Below, one piece after another: positions 5,185 to 9,601 of a stretch of 9,601 bases of DNA. The DNA comes from CAYFNK01 sp964474895. GTDB taxonomy: Archaea; Nanobdellota; Nanobdellia; SCGC-AAA011-G17; PNOQ01. The stretch's first letter is position 1; each line of letters begins with the position of its first letter. The stretch covers positions 1 to 9,601 of the forward strand of contig CAYYUK010000014.1 of assembly GCA_964474895.1 (NCBI GenBank), in the 5' to 3' direction. Below the pieces are notes generated by a model. That model had not been told where the DNA came from. It did not search any database and saw only the letters and a program-made list of their open reading frames with translations. Made by a program: the position numbers and the translations under genes.

Positions 5185-6114
5185 ATGATTAACCCAAATC
5201 AATCAACAATAAAAAATAAATTTGAATTAGTTGGTTATGAGCCTTACGGGGGTAATATTGTTAAAGTTGGTTTTTATCCTGCAGATTCCGATACTGGAAT
5301 AGTTTTTTCAACAAAAAAAGGAAGTATTGTTGCAAGTTTAGATCACGCATCACAGTATAAATCTTCTGTTCTTTTACGTGATGGCGATTTGGGTGTTCTG
5401 CATGTAGAGCATCTTTTGGCTACATTGTATGCTTATGGAGTAGACAATTTAAGAGTAAATGTAGAGAGGCAACCATCAAAATCATTTCGTCTTTTAGAGA
5501 AAATTGGACTTAGTTCTTTTTGTGAAGTAGTTCCTAATTTTAAAGATAAAACGTATAGCTTATGCGAAAAATTGGACGATAATATTGAAGAACAAAATTC
5601 TCCAAGGAAATTATTAAGTTTAGGTAACAATGTGGGGGATTTAGAGAGGGATAGATTAATTTTTGAACCATATTATAAAAATGGACTTTTTATAGAAGCT
5701 ACTACAGATTATCCTATTTTGGGAGAACAAACCGTAAGTTTAATGCTTAATGCTGAAACTTATAAAAGAGAAATTGCAAAATCAAGACCTTATTCAAAAC
5801 ATGCTGCAAGGTTACCTTCTTGCTTGATGGGTATAATAGCTGCAGCAGCAAATCCAAACTTTGGAATAGGTCATGGTTTTGATCCCGAAACCAATGTTTT
5901 ATTACCAATTTATGATGAAAGTGATTTTCCTAAAATGAAATCTATTTATCAGAGTGCCGATGAACCTGCTAGACATACGATAATGGATAGGCTTGGTGCT
6001 TTATCTCTTTTGCCTGGAAGATTTAATGGAGTGAAAATTACAGCAAAGTTTAGTGGTCATGCGAATGATATTGCAGTTCTAAATAGATTTAGATTTTATT
6101 TTGTTGAGTCTTGA
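5185..6114 (+). CDS. lpxC: LpxC-family zinc deacetylase homologue
   Basis: Homologue of UDP-3-O-acyl-N-acetylglucosamine deacetylase, the committed step of bacterial lipid A synthesis. It spans the full length (309 aa; family about 305). LHVEHLLATLYAYGVDNL (72-89) carries the catalytic Glu75 and zinc ligand His76. DEPARHTIMDRLGALSLLPG (259-278) carries zinc ligands His264 and Asp268. FSGHAND (289-295) carries the catalytic His292. The N-terminal DTGIVF (36-41) is also typical. Deviations: GLHSG-type residues are GYEPYGG (17-23), the PxMDGSA segment is missing after residue 93, the ARTFG motif is SRPYS (200-204), and the Lys after the zinc His is Thr265. The His76-His264 distance is about 30 residues longer than in E. 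coli. Fold and zinc chemistry look intact; the substrate may differ. No signal peptide, no visible lpx partner, monocistronic with an archaeal promoter. Confidence 0.88.
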   Translation: MINPNQSTIKNKFELVGYEPYGGNIVKVGFYPADSDTGIVFSTKKGSIVASLDHASQYKSSVLLRDGDLGVLHVEHLLATLYAYGVDNLRVNVERQPSKSFRLLEKIGLSSFCEVVPNFKDKTYSLCEKLDDNIEEQNSPRKLLSLGNNVGDLERDRLIFEPYYKNGLFIEATTDYPILGEQTVSLMLNAETYKREIAKSRPYSKHAARLPSCLMGIIAAAANPNFGIGHGFDPETNVLLPIYDESDFPKMKSIYQSADEPARHTIMDRLGALSLLPGRFNGVKITAKFSGHANDIAVLNRFRFYFVES

Positions 6115-6132
6115 TTTGTTTCATTCACTTTA

Positions 6133-6139
6133 TTTTTTT
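6133..6139 (+). terminator. Possible T-tract terminator after the lpxC-like gene
   Basis: Seven consecutive T lie about 20 nt after the stop codon in the short convergent spacer, with no clear hairpin. This is a plausible archaeal oligo-T terminator. Confidence 0.35.
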
Positions 6140-6173
6140 AATTCTCGCCGAAGTTCTTTATACTTCTTGGAAA

Positions 6174-6446
6174 CTAACAAGCAAATAATCTAGAATCATG
6201 TACATCAAATATCTTTGCTCTTGCTCCAGCGTCTAGCCATCCGTGTGCGTAATTTAAGGCTGCAAAGGCTGTAACAAAATTTCCCTTTTCTTGGAAATAT
6301 TTTGCATCTTTGATGTATCTCTCAATCATATCTAGAAAATCTTCTGCTAGTTCTTTTTTTGCTATATTTTTTTTAGCTAATTCTAGAGCTTCTTCAGATA
6401 TTTTGAAATATTTTTCTAATTTTTGTTTTGTTACTTCTTTTTCCAT
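6174..6446 (-). CDS. DUF357-family protein
   Basis: Small, highly helical, soluble protein of the archaeal DUF357 family, whose biochemical function is not established. The signature parts are an N-terminal EKYFKISEEALELAK (11-25), then RYIKDAKYFQEKGNFVTA (43-60) and LNYAHGWLDAGAR (64-76), matching the YyeDAxyFxeKGdxxxA...YAhGWLDaG pattern. It resembles a short helical-hairpin repeat. Length of 90 aa is normal for the family. The gene is divergent from cmk, with one palindromic TATA box apparently serving both, which suggests co-expression with cytidylate kinase. It is convergent with the lpxC-like gene, about 60 nt away. Confidence 0.88.
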   Translation of the reverse strand: MEKEVTKQKLEKYFKISEEALELAKKNIAKKELAEDFLDMIERYIKDAKYFQEKGNFVTAFAALNYAHGWLDAGARAKIFDVHDSRLFAC

Positions 6447-6468
6447 ATTAAGGTAGGGGATACAAATT

Positions 6469-6477
6469 TTTTTAAAT
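6469..6477. promoter_or_regulatory. Shared bidirectional TATA box (DUF357 / cmk)
   Basis: The 51-nt divergent spacer has one evident TATA-like element, TTTTTAAAT with palindromic core TTTAAA at 6471-6476. The core centre is about 27 nt from the DUF357 ATG and about 25 nt from the cmk ATG. The same nine bases and nearly the same geometry occur at 2634-2642. Confidence 0.55.
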
Positions 6478-6497
6478 CTATGTAAAATTTTTGAAAT

Positions 6498-7052
6498 ATG
6501 AAAATATCAATTTCTGGAACTGCGGGATCTGGTAAAAGCACAGTTGCTAAACAATTGGCTGGTATTTTGGGCATGAAGCATCATTCTGTTGGTGATTTGA
6601 GAAAAGAGATGGCCAAGAAGAGAAATATGAGCTTAGCTGAGTTCAATAAAATGGGTGAAGAAAAAGATTTCACCGATAAAGAGGCCGATAATTATCAAAT
6701 TGAATTAGGAAAGAAAGAAGATGGATTTGTTATTGATGGCCGTTTGAGCTATCATTTTATACCTGATTCTTTGAAACTTTTTTTGAAGGCACATGTTAGA
6801 GCTAGATCTGAGAGAATTTATAGTGAAGAAAGATCTGAAGAAAGATTTAGAGATTTGGGTGATGCTATTGCTTCATTAATTGAAAGAGATAAATCAGATA
6901 AGTTAAGATATGCTAAATACTATAATTTGGATCCTTCTAATGAATTACAATTTGATTTTGTAGTTGATACTACTTATCTTAGTGTAAATGAAGTTGTTGC
7001 AGAAATTTTAAAGTTCATTAAACAAGAAAAGATTATAAGTGCAGATTCTTAG
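6498..7052 (+). CDS. cmk: Cytidylate kinase (archaeal type)
   Basis: CMP/dCMP kinase converting (d)CMP to (d)CDP in pyrimidine nucleotide synthesis. The Walker A motif is GTAGSGKST (7-15). The sequence continues with SVGDLRKEMAKKRNMSLAEF (31-50), which matches archaeal Cmk almost position for position. IDGRLSYHFIPD (79-90) is the NMP-binding region, and RYAKYYNLDP (137-146) is the characteristic late motif of this family, followed by DFVVDTTYLSVNEVV. Length 184 aa is normal. Many archaeal relatives carry GSGTTT where this one has the classical GSGKST. Leaderless start at 6498 from the shared DUF357/cmk box. A membrane protein gene follows 8 nt downstream. Confidence 0.92.
   Translation: MKISISGTAGSGKSTVAKQLAGILGMKHHSVGDLRKEMAKKRNMSLAEFNKMGEEKDFTDKEADNYQIELGKKEDGFVIDGRLSYHFIPDSLKLFLKAHVRARSERIYSEERSEERFRDLGDAIASLIERDKSDKLRYAKYYNLDPSNELQFDFVVDTTYLSVNEVVAEILKFIKQEKIISADS
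7034..7039 (+). promoter_or_regulatory. Possible internal TATA box for the DUF1461-like gene
   Basis: TATAAG inside the cmk 3' end, preceded by purine-rich AAGAAAAGAT, is centred about 25 nt upstream of the ATG at 7061. The gene may have its own leaderless transcript in addition to read-through from cmk. No Shine-Dalgarno is seen before 7061, which favours this reading. Confidence 0.4.
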
Positions 7053-7060
7053 AGCTTTTT

Positions 7061-7576
7061 ATGGGGAAATTTATTAGTTTAATTTTGGCTCTTTTTGTTT
7101 GTTTTTGTTTTTTAAATATTATTTTCTTTTATGAGTCGTTTAATAATGAAGATATTAGAGAGTTTTATTTGACGGGTGAACTTTCTGAGGGGTACAGTTC
7201 TGATGAAGTTTCTCATATGAAAGATGTTAGAACCCTTGGTATGTTTTCTTTATTTCTTAATTTGGTTTTGCTTTTTGTTTTTGTCAAATTTAGAAAGGGA
7301 GTTGATTTTAGAAAGACAAGTACTTATTTATTTATTATTTTTGGATTGTTAGTTGTGTTTGCTTTTCTTTTCGATAATTTCTTTTATTATTTTCATTTGG
7401 TTTTCTTTGGTTCTAGTGGTTGGACTTTTCCTTCTAGTTCTAGATTGATTCAAGATTATCCTTTTGAGTTTTTTAGAAACAGATTTTTATTTCTTAATTT
7501 TCTTATTCTTTGCAGTGCTGTTGTTTTCAGGGGAGTAGTTTTTGAAAGATTTTCTAAGAAACCAAAGAGAAATTAA
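7061..7576 (+). CDS. DUF1461-like integral membrane protein
   Basis: Membrane protein with four predicted transmembrane segments at about residues 4-24, 58-77, 88-107 and 142-160, matching the DUF1461 family layout. After the first segment is a loop with EVSHMKDVR (49-57), corresponding to the family's HM-x-DV motif. Between segments three and four is FHLVFFGSSGWTFPSSSRLI (111-130) followed by YPFEFF, corresponding to the family FHxxxF...W...LI...Pe-FF pattern. His52 and His112 are the most notable conserved polar residues. The molecular function of DUF1461 is unknown. It starts 8 nt after cmk, and its last 90 nt are overlapped antisense by a small membrane-protein gene. Confidence 0.78.
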   Translation: MGKFISLILALFVCFCFLNIIFFYESFNNEDIREFYLTGELSEGYSSDEVSHMKDVRTLGMFSLFLNLVLLFVFVKFRKGVDFRKTSTYLFIIFGLLVVFAFLFDNFFYYFHLVFFGSSGWTFPSSSRLIQDYPFEFFRNRFLFLNFLILCSAVVFRGVVFERFSKKPKRN

Positions 7577-7633
7577 AGTCCAAAAAATTGCTCCAAGAAT
7601 TACAATTAAAATGTAAAATAACTTTTGTGCCAT
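7487..7633 (-). CDS. Small single-TM protein, 48 aa, antisense to the DUF1461 3' end
   Basis: A short minus-strand ORF from ATG 7633 to TAA 7487. The protein has one strongly hydrophobic segment (residues 5-25, LFYILIVILGAIFWTLISLWF), then a polar tail rich in Lys/Asn ending in KNKKIKK, so it looks like a one-pass membrane protein with a basic tail on the cytoplasmic side. A good TATA box, TTTAAATA with a purine-rich upstream element, is centred about 27 nt before the ATG, exactly the local rule. That is the main reason to believe in an ORF this short. About 90 nt overlap the 3' end of the DUF1461-like gene on the other strand. No family recognised. Confidence 0.6.
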   Translation of the reverse strand: MAQKLFYILIVILGAIFWTLISLWFLRKSFKNYSPENNSTAKNKKIKK

Positions 7634-7655
7634 GTAGTAATTTTGGAAAAAATAG

Positions 7656-7663
7656 TATTTAAA
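7656..7663 (-). promoter_or_regulatory. TATA box for the 48-aa membrane protein gene
   Basis: Minus-strand TTTAAATA is centred about 27 nt from the ATG at 7633. It lies in the short gap after the sufS stop and has no other gene to serve. Confidence 0.55.
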
Positions 7664-7673
7664 GTTTACTATT

Positions 7674-8816
7674 TTAATTTACCATTCTTTTTATCTTCTC
7701 TAATTCTTCATTAAGAATCTTAACTTCTTCCATTGTATTGTAGATATAAAAACTTGCTCTTGCGCTTGGCTCTATTTTATTTGCATTATACCATGAATGT
7801 ACACAATGCATACCACTTCTAATCATTATATCTTTTGATGAGTTTAGAATTGAAGCTATCTCATGTGCATTTAGGTTTGGAATTATGAAATTGAATATTC
7901 CTCTTTCCCCATTGTATCCTACTTTTTTTATTCCTTCTGTGTCTATTGCTTTTACTAATTTGATTTCATGATCTTTTATGTCTTCCATTCCTATTTTTTT
8001 TAGGTATTTTGCTGCTTCGCCTAGTCCAATTATTCCTGCGTAGTTTTGTAGACCTGCCTCGAATTTTGCTGGCAATTTTTCTATTTTATGTTCAGTGTAT
8101 GTTGAATCGTATACTGTTTCTCCACCTTTTATGAAAGGTTTCATTTCGTTTAGTAATTCTTCTTTTGCGTAAAGCACTCCAGTTCCAGTAGGTCCCAACA
8201 TTTTATGTCCTGAGAAGGCTAAGAAATCTATATCTAATTTTTTTACATTAATTTCTTTATGTGGAATAGATTGTGCTGCATCTAAGAATACTTTTGTGTT
8301 ATTTTCGTGTGCAATTTTTATTATTTCTTTTATTGGTAATGTATATCCATCTAGATTTGAAGTATGTACGAAACTTATTAAATCGAAATCTTTTACTTTT
8401 TCTTGGAATAATTCTAAATCGAATGTGAAATCTTCTTTTGACTTTATTACTTCGTGATTTTTTTCTTGCCAAGGCAGAAGGTTTGAATTGTGTTCTCTAT
8501 CGGTTGTTAGAACTTTATTGAATTTGAAAGAGTTTGCTACCAGATTTATTGCTTCTGTTGCGTTTTTTGTGAATATTATTTGTTTTGAGTCTTTTGCTCC
8601 TATAAATTTTTTTATTTGGTTTCTTGCTTCTGTAACTTCTTTATCTACTTTCATCCCTAGTTTGTGTATACTTCTCCCACCACAAGAAGGATATTCATTA
8701 TAATATTCATTTATTTTGTTTATTACCTGTGTTGGTTTTAGAGACATGCAAGCTGTGTCTAGGTATATTCCTTTCTTTAGAATTGGAAAATCCTGTCTTA
8801 TTTTTTCTGTGTTCAT
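7674..8816 (-). CDS. sufS: Cysteine desulfurase (SufS/class II type)
   Basis: PLP-dependent cysteine desulfurase that takes sulfur from L-cysteine as an enzyme-bound persulfide for Fe-S clusters or thionucleosides. Residues visible in order: ATEAINLVA (86-94) for phosphate binding, REHNSNLLPW (107-116) with the PLP-stacking His109, HTSNLDGY (151-158), LDAAQSIPH (178-186) with Asp179 and Gln182, and FSGHKMLGPTGTGVLY (201-216) with the Schiff-base Lys205. The active-site loop RSGMHCVHSWY (333-343) contains the persulfide Cys338, corresponding to the RxGxHC motif of SufS. Length 380 aa is slightly short of the usual 400-410. TATA-like ATATTTATTAAG about 28 nt upstream supports the start. No sufB, sufC, sufD or scaffold gene is in the window. 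Confidence 0.95.
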   Translation of the reverse strand: MNTEKIRQDFPILKKGIYLDTACMSLKPTQVINKINEYYNEYPSCGGRSIHKLGMKVDKEVTEARNQIKKFIGAKDSKQIIFTKNATEAINLVANSFKFNKVLTTDREHNSNLLPWQEKNHEVIKSKEDFTFDLELFQEKVKDFDLISFVHTSNLDGYTLPIKEIIKIAHENNTKVFLDAAQSIPHKEINVKKLDIDFLAFSGHKMLGPTGTGVLYAKEELLNEMKPFIKGGETVYDSTYTEHKIEKLPAKFEAGLQNYAGIIGLGEAAKYLKKIGMEDIKDHEIKLVKAIDTEGIKKVGYNGERGIFNFIIPNLNAHEIASILNSSKDIMIRSGMHCVHSWYNANKIEPSARASFYIYNTMEEVKILNEELEKIKRMVN

Positions 8817-8837
8817 AGAGATTTACAAAAATAACTT

Positions 8838-8850
8838 ACTTAATAAATAT
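8838..8850 (-). promoter_or_regulatory. TATA box for sufS
   Basis: Minus-strand ATATTTATTAA is centred about 28 nt upstream of the sufS ATG at 8816, just beyond the stop of the upstream membrane-protein gene. It suggests that sufS has its own promoter. Confidence 0.5.
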
Positions 8851-8859
8851 ATTGTTCTA

Positions 8860-9303
8860 TCATTCGCAATCATTACAATCACAATCATCACCACATTCTT
8901 GACAATGACCTTCATCATCACAAAGTGGATCACCACAATCTACAACTGTTTCACTTGGTGTAAAAATACATTGTTCGGGATCTGCATCTGGCCCAACACA
9001 ATTGTCATGAACTATTAGATTGTATGCAGAGAAACCGGAATAAACTAAACTTACCAAGAACAAAATTGTGAATATCCAAGATATAAATTCAAAATGATTA
9101 TGAACTATCTTAGCACTTTTTGGGCTTTTTTTCATTAGAGTGCCAACTATTTTTCCTTTTACTTTAATATCAGTACCAGAATCACATTTCCTAAACGTAG
9201 TTCTCCTAAAAACACATTGAAAAGCCTCTTTAGCTAGTTCCCTGTGGGATGCTGAAAATATTCCCAGAACTCCGAAAACGATGAAAGTAAGTAAACAAAT
9301 CAT
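8860..9303 (-). CDS. Membrane protein with acidic Cys-rich C-terminal tail
   Basis: Protein of 147 aa with an N-terminal hydrophobic segment (about 1-18), an amphipathic part with Cys30 and Cys40 (FRKCDSGTD), and a basic stretch KVKGKIVGTLMKKSPKSAK (47-65). A second strong transmembrane segment follows at about 72-97. The layout resembles small membrane proteins I associate with DPANN genomes, but I cannot name a family with confidence. The tail from residue 100 has nine Cys (102, 112, 123, 128, 134, 137, 141, 143, 146), mixed with Asp and Glu and ending CDCNDCE. This could be a metal-binding or disulfide-rich domain; with Cys30 and Cys40 near the basic cytoplasmic-looking side, the tail may be extracytoplasmic. 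Start supported by a TTTAAA box about 25 nt upstream. Upstream of sufS, same strand. Confidence 0.75.
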   Translation of the reverse strand: MICLLTFIVFGVLGIFSASHRELAKEAFQCVFRRTTFRKCDSGTDIKVKGKIVGTLMKKSPKSAKIVHNHFEFISWIFTILFLVSLVYSGFSAYNLIVHDNCVGPDADPEQCIFTPSETVVDCGDPLCDDEGHCQECGDDCDCNDCE

Positions 9304-9324
9304 AGATATTTATTTTTTGTTCTG

Positions 9325-9330
9325 TTTAAA
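9325..9330 (-). promoter_or_regulatory. TATA box for the Cys-rich membrane protein gene
   Basis: Palindromic TTTAAA is centred about 25 nt upstream of the ATG at 9303, immediately before the stop of the preceding gene at 9335. The minus-strand reading is CTTTTTAAAC. Confidence 0.5.
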
Positions 9331-9334
9331 AAGT

Positions 9335-9601
9335 TTATGTAGAAGAAATGTTGAATAAATCATGTACACTTTTTTGTATATTATCAAACTGCCAATGAGG
9401 ATATTCTTCATTCTGATCTAATCCTATATATTGAACTTGAACATCTCCATTAACATAAACTCTTCCAGCAGCCATAGTAAATGCTCTTCCAGGATTTGCT
9501 TTTACAGTAAAATTACCTTGCTGATTGAGATATAAAATTATCATAGCCTTTTTTTCATTATTTCTATCTTCTAGTTCTGCATCCCTAAATGCTTCAAACA
9601 T
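9335..9601 (-). CDS. Hypothetical protein, 88 aa (start at window edge)
   Basis: Minus-strand frame whose first ATG coincides with the last three bases of the window; the true start may lie outside, so this may be a C-terminal part. The product is soluble-looking with a beta-rich centre (AMIILYLNQQGNFTVK at about 19-34, GRVYVNGDVQVQYIGLD at about 46-62) and no Cys, signal peptide or membrane segment. I do not recognise it. It lies 31 nt upstream of the Cys-rich membrane protein gene on the same strand, but that gene has its own TATA box. Confidence 0.65.
   Translation of the reverse strand: MFEAFRDAELEDRNNEKKAMIILYLNQQGNFTVKANPGRAFTMAAGRVYVNGDVQVQYIGLDQNEEYPHWQFDNIQKSVHDLFNISST

Noticed and set aside
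5433..5630. Minus-strand open frame of 65 codons inside the lpxC-like gene
   Set aside because: Antisense shadow of a gene with clear family motifs; no promoter and no recognisable product.
5185..6114. Bacterial (for example CPR) origin of the whole window because of the LpxC homologue
   Set aside because: Rpp30, the Fap7-like NTPase, archaeal UMP and CMP kinases, DUF357 and TATA-box promoters surround it, and no Shine-Dalgarno or bacterial -35/-10 pattern is seen.
8863..8943. Possible short tandem repeat or CRISPR-like array (repeated ATCACAATCATCACC-type words)
   Set aside because: Low complexity from Asp and Cys codons of the membrane protein tail; no regular repeat-spacer spacing.
8488..9018. 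Plus-strand open frames opposite sufS and the Cys-rich membrane protein gene
   Set aside because: Both are antisense shadows; the Ile/Thr-rich product at 8716-9018 is an artefact of reading the Asp/Cys tail codons backwards.

Overview
The window looks like chromosomal DNA of a DPANN-type archaeon (Woesearchaeota/Pacearchaeota-like); the rank is inference. The evidence for Archaea is a RNase P Rpp30-type subunit, an archaeal-type hexamer UMP kinase, an archaeal cytidylate kinase, a Fap7/AK6-like NTPase, a DUF357 protein and a UPF0200-like kinase. The DNA is strongly A+T-rich, genes are short and tightly packed, and most start codons lie about 24-28 nt downstream of a TATA-like TTTAAA/TTATAAA box with no Shine-Dalgarno. 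That is the layout of archaeal leaderless transcripts, and I used it to choose starts.

Layout. 1-452 (-): gene running off the left edge with a Lys-rich C-terminal tail. 607-963 (+): unknown small protein, overlapping tail-to-tail with rnp3 (931-1422, -). 1496-2131 (+): HIT-family protein, sharing a TTAA double stop with a Fap7/AK6-like NTPase (2128-2610, -). 2665-2976 (+): small Cys-cluster protein, apparently sharing one palindromic TATA box with the NTPase gene. 2989-3606 (-) DedA/VTT membrane protein and 3608-4273 (-) pyrH form an operon. 4355-4930 (+): UPF0200-like P-loop kinase. 4927-5064 (-): start-less coding-like stretch, probably a gene remnant. 5185-6114 (+): LpxC-family deacetylase. 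6174-6446 (-): DUF357 protein, divergent from 6498-7052 (+) cmk across a second shared TATA box. 7061-7576 (+): DUF1461-like membrane protein, with a 48-aa one-TM protein encoded antisense over its 3' end (7487-7633, -). 7674-8816 (-): sufS. 8860-9303 (-): membrane protein with an acidic Cys-rich tail. 9335-9601 (-): small unknown protein reaching the right edge.

How the genes fit together. Most recognisable genes are housekeeping: nucleotide monophosphate kinases (pyrH, cmk, Fap7-like, UPF0200-like), RNA processing (rnp3) and sulfur mobilisation (sufS). The outlier is the LpxC homologue, a family known for lipid A synthesis in Gram-negative bacteria. Here it keeps the zinc and catalytic residues but has lost substrate-side motifs, and no other lipid A gene is visible. 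No tRNA, rRNA, CRISPR, transposase or integrase was seen.
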